A stretch of 64,000 nucleotides of DNA from Zoroaster sp. YZ-2022 (Eukaryota; Echinodermata; Asteroidea; Forcipulatida; Zoroasteridae). This document shows positions 12,558 to 22,033 of this stretch, piece by piece. Location: NCBI GenBank assembly GCA_029582265.1, contig CM055837.1, positions 14,030,777 to 14,094,776 on the forward strand, given 5' to 3'. Every line of letters begins with the position of its first letter. The stretch's first letter is position 1. Under the pieces are notes generated by a model. That model saw only the letters and a program-made list of their open reading frames with translations. It searched no databases and had not been told where the DNA came from. The translations under genes were made by a program, and so were the position numbers.

Positions 12558-12575
12558 TGGTGGCAGCGCTCGGAT
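12558..12575 (+). promoter_or_regulatory. Primer-binding site, tRNA-Leu-like
   Basis: TGGTGGCAGCGCTCGGAT starts two bases after the 5' LTR. TGG is the complement of a tRNA CCA end, and TGGTGGCAGCG agrees with the 3' end of a leucine tRNA acceptor stem as known in animals. The tRNA identity is inference. Confidence 0.7.
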
Positions 12576-12609
12576 TTCTGGACTGGTATTTAAAAAAAAA
12601 AAGAAGGAA

Positions 12610-15600
12610 ATGGCAAGTTACAGAGCATCGAGGAGGAGTCTCGAGGACGAAATCAGCGACATCTCTATGAGCATTGAACGGATGCAGCGGTCGCTGGAGG
12701 ACAGAACGAGTGTGTCCAGACGCAGAGGAAACAAAACCATACGGCGACGGGATGATTTGGTGAAACCGACCCCTCCCAGGAATATGTCCCAGGAGACAAG
12801 AGGATCGGTGCCGGGTGCCAGTGGTAAACATTCGAGGCGTCGGCGGGTTGAAGACGACTTAAGAGCACAGTGGAGGGTGGTGTGCAGCGAGTCGTCAGAC
12901 AGCAACGATGAGCAAAGCTGTACACGTGAAGGTATGAAGTACCATAAATCCCCGTCCTTTCTCCCCGTGGTAAGCGCTGGTTGTGAGCCCCGCTCCGTGG
13001 ACGCAGAGGCCACAGAGGAACACGCGGAAACCGCCGAAGGCGGTAGCCCTGTTGTCCGTGTGGCCCGCCGTCCTGTGAGTGTGGCAAACACCAAGCTGAC
13101 CCCGCGGGTGAAGGCTCGAGAGTTTGATGGTTCCTTCTGCATCGAGGACTATATTGTCCACTTTGAGAAAGTGGGACAAATTAATGAATGGAGCGACCAA
13201 CAGATCGCTGACTACCAACAGATGGCTTGTTCTTTGCCCAAGGAGTCACAGTCCAACTACAAGGAGTTGGTGAAAGCACTAGATCGTCGTTTCGGGACAG
13301 AAAGACAACGTACACGCCATCGTGCAGAGCTGACTTCACGGAAGAGACGCATAGGAGAGACTGTGACCGAGCTCGGACTGGCAATAAGGAAGTTGGTTCG
13401 CCAAGCTTACCCAGACTGTGGTTTGACCTTTCAGGAGGATTTTGCAATTGAACAGTTCAAAAACGCACTTGACGACTACGAATTGAAACGACCTTTGTTT
13501 CAAGGGAAGCCCACATCCTTGGATGAGGCGGTGGAAATCGTGGCAGAAGCGGAGGCATGGTACAAGGCAGAGAAAGCGGGCCAATCACGCGTATTGATAC
13601 CTGAAGCTACCAAGGACAGTGGGTGCCCCACTACGAACTCTGATCTTGTTGAGATGCTACATAAATTGATGGACGCCCAACAGCGTCAACTGAGATCTGA
13701 AAAGAAATCCAAAGACTGGAAACCAGGATGCTGCATGGAATTGTGGAAGTCTGCAGCATTTTCGAGCGGAGTGCCCAGCCCCAGCAGCCAAACCAACGGC
13801 GTTAAACAAGGAACAGCTGGGCTTGTGAGCCAAAGGTCAGCTGGTGATAACGAGAGGCTCAAAGTCAAACCTACACCACTGCCGGTGGCGATAGTCCAAC
13901 CGCCGGTATGGGTAGCCTCACCGCTGGCGCATGTAGTCCAACCGTCGGTATGTACAGCTTCACCGCCGGTGCAGGCAGTCCAACCGCCGGTGTGGGTAGC
14001 CTCACCGTCGGTGCAGGCAGTCCAACCGCCGGTATGTGTAGCCTCACCATCGGTGCAGGCAGTCCAACCGCCGGTATGGGTAGCCTCGCTACCAGTACAG
14101 GCAGCCTATTCGCTGCCACACACTACCCAGGAATTGCACGAAAGTTCACCCAGTGTGGAATATGGGAAATGTGGTACAGGCATATGGTCAGCGTCTTCAG
14201 TGGGGACAGGATTGTATGTCCGAGTACGACTGATGAATATGGATGTAAGTTTCTTGATAGATACTGGTGCGACGGAGAGTTTCGTTTCATCTCGTCTGTT
14301 TGAGGTGACGCCACAGCTGAGACCAGTGCTCTCATCTGCAGTTCGCAAGTTTCGTCAGGCAGATGGCAGTGAACTTCATGTCATTGGTCAAGCAAAAATG
14401 AGAGTAAAAATTGGTGGTGGAGAAATAGATCACATGATGTGGGTTGCTGATATTAGCGATGACACTATACTTGGATTAGACTTTTTGCGAGAACACAAGT
14501 GCCAACTAGTGTGGCAAGACGATTGCCTTACGGTTGGTAGATACAAGGTTCCCCTGTTGTCACACCCAGAAGAGCCAGTGATCTGTCGTGTTCGGTTGGA
14601 TGAAGATGTTATGATTCCGCCATTATCGGAGGTCATGCTTAAGTGTAAGGTGGTGGAAGAGTGCTCCGGAATCGTGCCAGTCTGGGGAATGCTGCAGAAC
14701 AGAGGAGCCCTGGGCAGGGACTGTGATGTGTTGGTTGCAAGCGCCCTTGTTGACACACGGGACCGCCAAGTCCCTGTGAGACTCTTGAATTTGTCTTCAG
14801 AAGCAAAGATGCTGAGGAAGGGCACTGACGCTGCATTCATTGAGCCTGTGGACAGTGTTGCAGTTTTGGCGGACCGTCAGCAGATGAATGATAACTTGGC
14901 AAGCGATTTGCTGGCTGAGGTCCCAGGACATTTGACATCGTTGTTCGAGTCCAGTTGTGAACACCTGTCAACCTCAGAGAAAGAGAGACTGGCAGCACTG
15001 CTGCGAAGTTTTGGTGACGTGTTTTCAACTGGTGATGGGGATATTGGTAGAACTAATCTCACGGAATACCACATTGCGACTGGGAATGCGCCTCCCATCC
15101 GGCAAAGACCAAGGAGGGTGCCCTTGAGTCAGCGAGAGGTGGCCGACATGGAGGTGGATAAGATGCTTTCTCAGGGAGTAATTGATAGTCCATGGTGTTC
15201 ACCGATCGTGCTGGTTAGAAAGAAGGACGGAACTGTGAGGGTGTGTATCGACTACCGGAAGCTCAACGAGGTTACCACGAAAGATGCACATCCTCTTCCC
15301 CACATAGAGGATAACCTGGACTCTCTGGCAGGATCACAGTTCTTTTCCACCCTTGACCTGGCCTCCGGCTACTGGCAGGTCAAGGTCGCTGCTGAGGACC
15401 GGCCCAAAACGGCATTTTGCACGGGAAGAGGTGGACTGTACCAATTCGTGACCATGCCGTTTGGCCTTTGCAATGCGCCGTCGACCTTCGAACGTCTAAT
15501 GGAGCGAGTGCTGGCTGGGTTACAGTGGCAGGTAGCAGTATTGTACCTCGACGACGTTATCGTCTTTAGAAAGACCTTTGAGGAGCACATGCAAAGACTG

Positions 15601-16050
15601 TGTCTAGTGCTGCAGAGACTACGTGAAGCTAACCTCAAGCTAAAGGCCAAGAAATGCAAGTTCTTTCAACGGGAGGTGGAGTTTTTGGGCCATGTAGTTT
15701 TGCCAGTGGGAGTCACAACCGACCCAGAGAAGGTCCATGCAGTACAGGAATGGGCTCAGCCGATGACCGTCACGGATGTCCGAAGCTTCCTAGGACTGGT
15801 GTCCTACTACCAACGGTTTGTCAAGAGATTTGCCGCAATTGCAAGGCCACTACACCGTCTAACCGAGAAGGGACGACAGTTTAAATGGACAGAGGAGTGT
15901 CAGGAGGCATTTGAGCGGTTGAAGTACTGTTTGACTTCCGCCCCAATATTGGCATACCCAGACCCATCTGAGCAATTTGTCCTTGACACGGACGCCAGTG
16001 GATTCGCAGTCGGTGCCGTGTTGTCACAGATGCAGGAAGGCAAGGAGTGA
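12610..16050 (+). CDS. Gag-pol polyprotein (capsid, protease, RT, start of RNase H), ended by a premature stop
   Basis: A single 1146-residue frame starts at ATG after the primer-binding site. Residues about 170-325 look like a Ty3-type capsid (DGSFCIEDYIVHFEKV; LTSRKRRIGETVTELGLAIR). Residues about 420-500 are a Pro/Val-rich repeat (PPVWVAS, VQAVQ). The protease has IDTGATESF with Asp near residue 551. RT shows GVIDSPWCSPIVLVRKKDG, VCIDYRKLN, FGLCNAPSTF and the catalytic YLDD at 979-982. RNase H begins with DTDASGFAVGAVLSQ and is cut by TGA at 16048-16050. No CCHC zinc knuckle is seen after capsid, which is unusual for Ty3-type Gag. Gag and pol share one frame without a shift. Confidence 0.9.
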   Translation: MASYRASRRSLEDEISDISMSIERMQRSLEDRTSVSRRRGNKTIRRRDDLVKPTPPRNMSQETRGSVPGASGKHSRRRRVEDDLRAQWRVVCSESSDSNDEQSCTREGMKYHKSPSFLPVVSAGCEPRSVDAEATEEHAETAEGGSPVVRVARRPVSVANTKLTPRVKAREFDGSFCIEDYIVHFEKVGQINEWSDQQIADYQQMACSLPKESQSNYKELVKALDRRFGTERQRTRHRAELTSRKRRIGETVTELGLAIRKLVRQAYPDCGLTFQEDFAIEQFKNALDDYELKRPLFQGKPTSLDEAVEIVAEAEAWYKAEKAGQSRVLIPEATKDSGCPTTNSDLVEMLHKLMDAQQRQLRSEKKSKDWKPGCCMELWKSAAFSSGVPSPSSQTNGVKQGTAGLVSQRSAGDNERLKVKPTPLPVAIVQPPVWVASPLAHVVQPSVCTASPPVQAVQPPVWVASPSVQAVQPPVCVASPSVQAVQPPVWVASLPVQAAYSLPHTTQELHESSPSVEYGKCGTGIWSASSVGTGLYVRVRLMNMDVSFLIDTGATESFVSSRLFEVTPQLRPVLSSAVRKFRQADGSELHVIGQAKMRVKIGGGEIDHMMWVADISDDTILGLDFLREHKCQLVWQDDCLTVGRYKVPLLSHPEEPVICRVRLDEDVMIPPLSEVMLKCKVVEECSGIVPVWGMLQNRGALGRDCDVLVASALVDTRDRQVPVRLLNLSSEAKMLRKGTDAAFIEPVDSVAVLADRQQMNDNLASDLLAEVPGHLTSLFESSCEHLSTSEKERLAALLRSFGDVFSTGDGDIGRTNLTEYHIATGNAPPIRQRPRRVPLSQREVADMEVDKMLSQGVIDSPWCSPIVLVRKKDGTVRVCIDYRKLNEVTTKDAHPLPHIEDNLDSLAGSQFFSTLDLASGYWQVKVAAEDRPKTAFCTGRGGLYQFVTMPFGLCNAPSTFERLMERVLAGLQWQVAVLYLDDVIVFRKTFEEHMQRLCLVLQRLREANLKLKAKKCKFFQREVEFLGHVVLPVGVTTDPEKVHAVQEWAQPMTVTDVRSFLGLVSYYQRFVKRFAAIARPLHRLTEKGRQFKWTEECQEAFERLKYCLTSAPILAYPDPSEQFVLDTDASGFAVGAVLSQMQEGKE

Positions 16051-16329
16051 GTGATATCATATGGCAGCAGGTCACTGACAAAGCAAGAAAGAAACTATTG
16101 TGTCACAAGACGCGAGCTGTTGGCCGTGGTGTTCTTCATTAAGAAATATCATCACTATCTGTATGGGCACATTTCCGTGTCAGGACCGATCATAGACCAT
16201 TGAAATGGCTATATGGCGTGAAGGACCCTCAGGGACAGTTGGCCAGGTGGATACAAAAACTCAGCATTTACACTTTCGCAATCAAACATCGTCCTGGAAA
16301 CCTACATGGCAATGCCGATGCCTTGTAGA
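16051..16329 (+). pseudogene. RNase H remainder of the Ty3-type element
   Basis: After the TGA the same frame continues with RNase H text (SLTKQERNYC, RRELLAVVFF). A single-base shift near 16170 then moves the reading to another frame, where DHRPLKWLYGVKD and LHGNADAL follow up to TAG. The domain is therefore broken by one stop and one frameshift. Confidence 0.8.
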
Positions 16330-16415
16330 GGAAGTGTTTTTCGAGCTGTGAACACGGAGATGGAGAAGAGATACCTAAGGGTACCGAGTTCGAAATTGAA
16401 TGCCTTCGTGGTGGC

Positions 16416-17308
16416 ATGCCGACAGTACAGGCAGCCTCACCGCCGGTACAGACAGACTCACCGCCGGTACAGGCAGCCTCACCGTCAGTACGGGCAGACT
16501 CACCGCCGGTGCAGGCAGCTTCACCGCCGGTTCAGGAAGCCACGCCGCCGGTACATGCTGCATTGCCGGTTGAAGTGCCTGCATTACAGTTGCTTGTGCG
16601 TCCGGTACGGGCATCGACTCCCAACCTGGAACCTGATCTGAACTGTGACAATATTGCACGCTTCCAACGGGAGGACAACGATTTAAGAGAGGTGTTAAAA
16701 TGGGCAGAACAACAGCAAAGACCACTGTGGGAAGAAGTGTCAAGTAAAAGTTCAGAGGTGAAATTCTGGTGGGCCCGTTATGGACAGTTGGTGATTGAAC
16801 ATGGGATCTTGTATATCCGCTGGGAACCGACTAGACCGACTGATCAGGCCCGTCTGAGAGTGTTAACGCCTCGTGACCTACGGTCAACTGTTATGAAGCA
16901 CTTCCATGATCAGAAAACTGCCGCCATCTGGGTGTAGCCAAGACGTTCTCAAAGTTGTGCGAAGCAACTTTTACTGGCCATCACGTGCACGCCGGCACGC
17001 CGGTGGGTGCAGAACTGCCAGGAGTGCCAGAGATGCAAGCCCCAGCGAGAGCCAAGAGGGCAAAGATGGTTCATTACCGGGTTGGAGCAGCAATGGAAAG
17101 GATCGCTGTTGATATAATGGGGCCTCTTCCGGTCACGAACCGTGGAAACAAATTTGTGATGGTGGTTGGTGATTACTTCACCCGGTGGACAGAGTGCTAT
17201 GCGATTCCTGATCATAAAGCCCCTACTGTGGCCACTAAACTCGTAGACGAATTAGTGGCAAGATTTGGCGTCCCCTTGAACTTCATTCCGATCAAGGGAG
17301 GGAATTAG
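16416..17308 (+). pseudogene. Repeat linker and integrase N-terminal part, frameshifted
   Basis: The segment starts with a short-unit repeat (PPVQAAS, PPVQTDS), then a tether region (REVLKWAEQQQRPLW) and pieces of the integrase HHCC zone (MKHFHDQ; a TGCCAGGAGTGCCAG Cys pair in another frame). The core start MERIAVDIMGPLPVTNRG carries the first catalytic Asp. Frames change near 16930 and 17040, and the part around the second catalytic Asp is disrupted just before the TAG at 17306-17308. Confidence 0.75.
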
Positions 17309-17328
17309 AATCAGCCGTCTTTGGGGAG

Positions 17329-18267
17329 ATGTGTTCCCTCCTTGGAATAAAGAAAACACGGACTTCGCCCTACCACCCTAGATCCGACGGGATGATTGAA
17401 GCCATGCTACGGGTATGGGTGGACAAGTCTCAAACCGATTGGGATGAACATTTGGCCCTGTTGGCAATGGCATATAGATCGTCGGAACACGAAACCACAA
17501 AGGAGACACCAAACGCCATGATGTTGGGCCGGGAAGTTCGCATGCCAGTGGATCTGCTCGTCGAGCCGATCCCGGTAAATGTGCCTACAGCCACCACTGC
17601 ATACGCACAGAATCTTCAAGATAAACTAGCGACTGCTCATGAGATTGCCAGGGAAAACACCAGCACGATGATGAGGGCACAGAAAAGGCACTATGACAGA
17701 AACGTTGAGAGACGGCTGTACGACAAGGGATCAGTGGTTTGGCTCCAGTACAATATAAGAAAGAAAGGGAAATGCCCCAAACTAACCAGGAGCTGGTATG
17801 GACCTTTCGTGGTGGTCGAAAAACTGTCGGATGTTTTGTACAAAATTCAGAATACAACCCGATCTACTCCCAAAGATATACAAGCCGACAGAATGAAAAT
17901 ATGTTATGGAAGATACAGCGAAGATTGTGGGTTTCGTGGGCTTAAGCAGGTAACTGTAAATACACAGAAAGACGCAACCAGCACAGCAAAGAGCCCCAAA
18001 ATCGTTATTGGCAGCCCTACCTCTGGTATAGATAGCCCCACCGCCATTTTGGGCAGCTCCAACGCCGGTATGGGCAGCCCCACCTCTGGTATAGGCAGCC
18101 CCACCCCCGGTATAGGCAGCCCTACCGCCGGTATGGGCAACCTCACCGTCGGTACAGATAGTCCAACTCAACCGGGGCCCATCCAAACCGCAGGTATGGA
18201 TGGCCCCCACTGCTGGTGTAGGAGATCCCGACGCGGCAGTAGGCAGCCATCTAGCTGGGACAAGTAG
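17329..18267 (+). pseudogene. Integrase C-terminal half with repeat tail
   Basis: The 312-codon frame opens with the end of the integrase core (GIKKTRTSPYHPRSDGMIEA, which holds the expected catalytic Glu). The C-terminal region follows (AQKRHYDRNVERRLYDKGS, SWYGPFVVVEK), as in Ty3 integrases. The last ~80 residues are GSPTSGIGSPT-type repeats encoded by the same short nucleotide repeat found upstream of protease and of integrase. No chromodomain is recognised. Confidence 0.8.
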
Positions 18268-18519
18268 CACTACCGTCGGTATCGACCGCCCTTATCCGCG
18301 AATGCAGGAGACCCATCCGTCGGTATACCGTGCACACGTCGTGGCAGGGCTGTGAGAAAGCCACAGCGGTATTTGCCACAGCGGTATTTGCAACAAGTTT
18401 TTGCTTCTGGTGAGAACGGACCGCATGATAGATGGCCAGCAGAGGGCGGGCTTGCATGTAACACTACCTCAGATTTTCGCCATTTGAACGAACACGCACG
18501 TTATTGCAACTCTCCCGAC

Positions 18520-18753
18520 ATGGATGACAACTTGAAAGCTGCCTATGATTGCAGGGTCTGTCGCCGCAAGTATGGGTCGTCCTATACGAGGAGACGACAT
18601 GAGAAGGCAACCCATGAAGGAAAGATTTACCGATGTAAATTGTGTGATCGTCAGTACAAACGGTCGGACTATCTTACACGACATGAACAATTGTCCCATG
18701 CGGAGAACACGCGTTGTCCGACGGCTACCCCGACCACTTCTACGCTGAGGTGA
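18520..18753 (+). CDS. Accessory ORF with two C2H2 zinc fingers
   Basis: From ATG at 18520 the frame gives 77 residues with two fingers of the form C-x2-C-x12-H-x4-H: DCRVCRRKYGSSYTRRRHEK and RCKLCDRQYKRSDYLTRHEQ, each followed by the last His. The open frame extends upstream to about 18352, where CNTTSDFRHLNEHARYC may be a third, degenerate finger. It lies between integrase and the 3' LTR on the same strand, so it travels with the element. A spliced product or a fusion to integrase is possible. C2H2 fingers usually bind DNA or RNA; the role here is unknown. Confidence 0.7.
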   Translation: MDDNLKAAYDCRVCRRKYGSSYTRRRHEKATHEGKIYRCKLCDRQYKRSDYLTRHEQLSHAENTRCPTATPTTSTLR

Positions 18754-19193
18754 CCACCGCTTCCACTGCTGACGTGAGTAGGCGTCAGGAGGATTGTATC
18801 ACAGGGTGAAGGGGTTCGGCTGCGAGAATTTATATGAACGGCGGTGGTACTCAGCCAGGACCATCCAGACTGCGAGACTCGTGGAGTGCCCTACCCCGAC
18901 GGAGTTCTTGAAAGTCGACAGCGCGGAGAATGGTGCACAAACAGATGCTGTCCTCATGCGGGAAGAGTTTGTTACGGCCATGACTGAGACGGTGGAGGAT
19001 ACCACCACTGGAGTTCGCACTGTTCGGCAGACTGAGTCTACTTTTGTGAGGGAACCCGGTGACGTGTTGTGACGAACATGGAACAGAGGGGGTCTTCCCA
19101 CTGAGGACAACTAAAAAAAACAATTTAAAAAAAAAAAATGTGTTGTTTTTCTGTTTTCGCTTTGAGTGCCTATCCAGGAGAATAGGCTCAATC
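18754..19193 (+). other. 3' part of the LTR element, no recognised gene
   Basis: A 92-codon frame (18794-19072; ENGAQTDAVLMREEFVTAM) is open but unrecognised. It could be the end of the finger protein after a frameshift, or non-coding leader to the polypurine tract. Confidence 0.4.
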
Positions 19194-19194
19194 T

Positions 19195-19204
19195 AAGGAG
19201 GGGG
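19195..19204 (+). promoter_or_regulatory. Polypurine tract
   Basis: AAGGAGGGGG lies three bases before the 3' LTR, the expected place and composition for the plus-strand primer. Confidence 0.8.
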
Positions 19205-19207
19205 TGA

Positions 19208-19511
19208 TGTAATGGACACTTTGGAAACCGCCGGTTGCAACCGCCGGTGTGAGAACTATTTGCTCCGGAGATTGGACCGGAAATGACCAGGGACTATATA
19301 TAGACTGTTCTTTGTTCACTTACCAGCGGAAAATGCTAGCTGCGACCCAAGCGAGTTCTTTGTTGTTTTGAACAGTTGTGTTGAAAGTTTCAGACAGTAA
19401 GGACCAAAGTTGTAAATAAAGCAGGTTTCCTTCTGTAAATCCAGTCTCATGTTTCCTTTTGTTGATGGTTCCAACGAATAGGAGAGAAGTACCCATAGGC
19501 CGTTCGCTACA
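19208..19511 (+). repeat. 3' LTR
   Basis: The 304-bp repeat matches the 5' LTR, beginning TGTAATGGACAC and ending TTCGCTACA. It has an extra ~14-bp copy of an ACCGCCGGT-containing motif and lacks some bases near CACTTACCAGCGG. GTAT directly follows, matching the GTAT before the 5' LTR. Confidence 0.95.
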
Positions 19512-19683
19512 GTATCATACATTAGTGTCATACATTAGTGTCATACATTAGTGTCATACATTAGTGTCATACATTAGTGTCATACATTAGTGTCATACAT
19601 TAGTGTCATACATTAGTGTCATACATTAGTGTCATACATTAGTGTCATACATTAGTGTCATACATTAGTGTCATACATTAGTA
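19512..19683. repeat. 13-bp minisatellite, right block (about 13 copies)
   Basis: The array resumes after the LTR element. The first unit is GTATCATACATTA (shared with the target duplication) and the rest are the GTGTCATACATTA variant, unlike the left block, which is almost all GTATCAT. Confidence 0.95.
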
Positions 19684-19840
19684 TGAAGCACTGCATTCTC
19701 AGTGCTTTCAGAGTGTCTGTAAAAAAAAAACACAGATGACTCTGGTGGGATACGAACCCACGACCTCTTGCGTACTAGTGCAGACGTCTTAACCTTTCAA
19801 CCAGTGCTTGTCCGATGACGATTGGTCACCTAGAATCCTA
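19684..19840 (-). mobile_element. SINE with tRNA-like head
   Basis: On the minus strand the text runs TGGTTGAAAGGTTAAGACG (A-box-like), then GGTCGTGGGTTCGTATCCC (a strong B box), then a T-rich run and AGCACTGAGAATGCAGTGC. A related head is at 61838-61915, so this is a dispersed tRNA-derived SINE rather than a tRNA gene. The 13-bp array starts at its TATGAAGCACTG segment. Confidence 0.7.
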
Positions 19841-19866
19841 TATACCAGCAGGTACAGCGATATTTA

Positions 19867-19999
19867 TAGACTGATGAAATTCTTGCGTTAGGTAATAAAC
19901 AATTGATTTGAGTATACAGTGCTCCATACATACATTGTCAAGGCAAAATCAAATCAATTGTTTATTACCTGACACAAGAATTTCATCAATCTAAACATT
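19867..19999. repeat. Foldback repeat, about 44-bp arms
   Basis: GACTGATGAAATTCTTGCG...ACAATTGATTTGA on the left is mirrored by TCAAATCAATTGT...CAAGAATTTCATCAATC on the right. The loop contains CAGTGCTCCATACATAC, related to the SINE tail. Confidence 0.75.
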
Positions 20000-20104
20000 G
20001 CAGATGCTATGTAAAGAACTACGACCATGACCAAGTATTAGACAGACAGGATTTTGTGTATAATTGTATAATTGCTGTATACAATCAGTGAGATTAAGAC
20101 TTAC

Positions 20105-20229
20105 ATAGGTCTTCTCTGTCCAATGTGCTACTTCCTCCCCCAAACAGTTCTTTGAAGAAGCCTTTACTAGGAGCTTCAGGAGTATTGACTGGAAGGAACA
20201 AGTCTCCTAACATATCATGGAGATTCTCA
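20105..20229 (-). CDS. STXBP5: Tomosyn exon (PVNTPEAPSKGFFKELFGGG)
   Basis: Acceptor ATTACAG and donor CTAT|GTAAGT bound 125 nt. The first base completes Ser with the exon upstream. The peptide runs ENLHDMLGDLFLPVNTPEAP, then GFFKELFGGG and LDRED, a signature block near the tomosyn C-terminus. It ends in phase 1. Confidence 0.94.
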
Positions 20230-20379
20230 CTGTAATCAGATCACAAAGCAATCAGTATAATAATAGCTCATCCATCCATGTCCACACAAATATGTTAGAT
20301 TAACACTAATCTGCAATCTCATTTTCTAAGAAGAATTTGCCAAAAACTGCAATATTTTAATTCAAGTAGAAAGAAGTAC

Positions 20380-20475
20380 CTTGCTTCGCTACATATAGTT
20401 ATCCTTTGTAGCTCTGTAGGACTGGCTTGATAGATTCCTTTGCCATGAGAGCTGAATTGGAATGTACGTCCAATC
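20380..20475 (-). CDS. STXBP5: Tomosyn exon (late propeller strand, SPTELQRITI)
   Basis: 96 nt lie between CTCCTAG and AAG|GTAC. With the previous exon it reads LRIGRTFQFSSHGKGIYQ, then SPTELQRITICSEA. The SPTE(I/L)QR block is typical of tomosyns and lies at the end of the second propeller. Confidence 0.93.
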
Positions 20476-20573
20476 CTAGGAGATTAAAAGCCACAATGAA
20501 CTATTAATACATACATAAAATAAGAATAACCGTATTTATTCATAAATAATTTTGTTTATTCATATGGCAATAC

Positions 20574-22033
20574 GGGCCATCAGACAATGTGGGCCATAGG
20601 GCAATACGGGCCATCGGGCAATACGGGCCACCTGGCAATACGGGCCATCAGACAATGTGGGCCACCTGGCGATACGGGCCATCAGACAATGTGGGCCATC
20701 GGGCAATACGGGCCACCTGGCAATACGGGCCATCAGACAATGTGGGCCATCGGGCAATACGGGCCATCGGGCAATACGGGCCACCAGGCAATACGGGCCA
20801 TCGGACAATGTGGGCCATCGGGCAATACGGGCCATCGGGCAATACGGGCCATCGGGCAATACGGGCCACCAGGCAATACGGGCCATCAGACAATGTGGGC
20901 CATCGGGCAATACGGGCCATTGGGCAATGTGGGCCATCGGGCAATACGGGCCATCAGACAATGTGGGCCATCGGGCAATACGGGCCATCGGGCAATACGG
21001 GCCATCAGGCAATACGGGCCATCAGACAATGTGGGCCACCAGGCAATACGGGCCATCAGACAATGTGGGCCATCGGGCAATACGGGCCATCGGGCAATAC
21101 GGGCCATCGGGCAATACGGGCCATCAGACAATGTGGGCCATCGGGCAATACGGGCCATCAGACAATGTGGGCCATCGGGCAATACGGGCCATCAGACAAT
21201 GTGGGCCATCGGGCAATACGGGCCATCGGGCAATACGGGCCATCAGACAATGTGGGCCATCGGGCAATACGGGCCATCAGACAATGTGGGCCATCGGGCA
21301 ATACGGGCCATCGGGCAATACGGGCCATCAGACAATGTGGGCCATCAGACAATGTGGGCCATCGGGCAATACGGGCCATCGGGCAATACGGGCCATCGGG
21401 CAATACGGGCCATCAGACAATGTGGGCCATCGGGCAATACGGGCCATTGGGCAATGTGGGCCATCGGGCAATACGGGCCATCAGACAATGTGGGCCATCG
21501 GGCAATACGGGCAATACGGGCCATCAGACAATGTGGGCCATCGGGCAATACGGGCCATCAGACAATGTGGGCCATCAGACAATGTGGGCCATCGGACAAT
21601 GTGGGCCATCAGACAATGTGGGCCATCAGACAATGTGGGCCATCGGGCAATACGGGCCATCAGACAATGTGGGCCATCAGACAATGTGGGCCATCGGACA
21701 ATGTGGGCCATCAGGCAATACGGGCCATCAGACAATGTGGGCCATCGGACAATGTGGGCCATCAGACAATGTGGGCCATCAGACAATGTGGGCCATCAGA
21801 CAATGTGGGCCATCGGGCAATACGGGCCATCAGACAATGTGGGCCATCAGACAATGTGGGCCATCGGACAATGTGGGCCATCGGACAATGTGGGCCATCA
21901 GGCAATACAGGCCATCGGACAATGTGGGCCATCGGGCAATGTAGGCCATCGTGCAATGTAGGCCATCGGGCAATGTAGGCCATCGGGCAATGTGGGCCAT
22001 CGGGCAATGTGGGCCATTGGGCAATGTGGGTCA
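20574..22033. repeat. 17-bp minisatellite, about 85 copies, two unit types
   Basis: Units of 17 bp are mainly of two kinds: GGGCCATCGGGCAATAC and GGGCCATCAGACAATGT. They are mixed in irregular order, with the second kind richer towards the 22033 end. Because 17 is not a multiple of three, all three frames stay open, which explains the three overlapping 434-463-residue ORFs; none is a gene. Confidence 0.95.

Larger units (their letters stand above)
12263..19511 (+). mobile_element. Ty3/gypsy-type LTR retrotransposon, complete but degenerate
   Basis: The element has TG...CA LTRs (12263-12555 and 19208-19511), a tRNA primer-binding site, a gag-pol region in the order capsid, protease, RT, RNase H, integrase (Ty3 order), a polypurine tract and a GTAT target duplication on both sides. 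The pol region has one in-frame stop and several frameshifts, so it is not expected to be active. It also carries a downstream ORF with two C2H2 fingers. It inserted into the 13-bp minisatellite in a tomosyn intron, antisense to tomosyn. Confidence 0.95.

Noticed and set aside
12334..13584. Several minus-strand ORFs opposite gag-pol
   Set aside because: Shadow frames of the Ty3 coding region without domains.
13871..14119. Pro/Val/Ala-repeat ORFs on the minus strand (also 16375-16743 and 17782-18146)
   Set aside because: Reverse readings of the element's short GC-rich repeat.
19738..19840. tRNA gene
   Set aside because: A and B boxes are present but the cloverleaf does not close and the head is dispersed, so it is a SINE. 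The same applies to 29000-29101, 57650-57745 and 61838-61915.
20587..21978. Three overlapping ORFs of 434-463 residues and several on the other strand
   Set aside because: They are produced by the 17-bp array, which is open in all frames.
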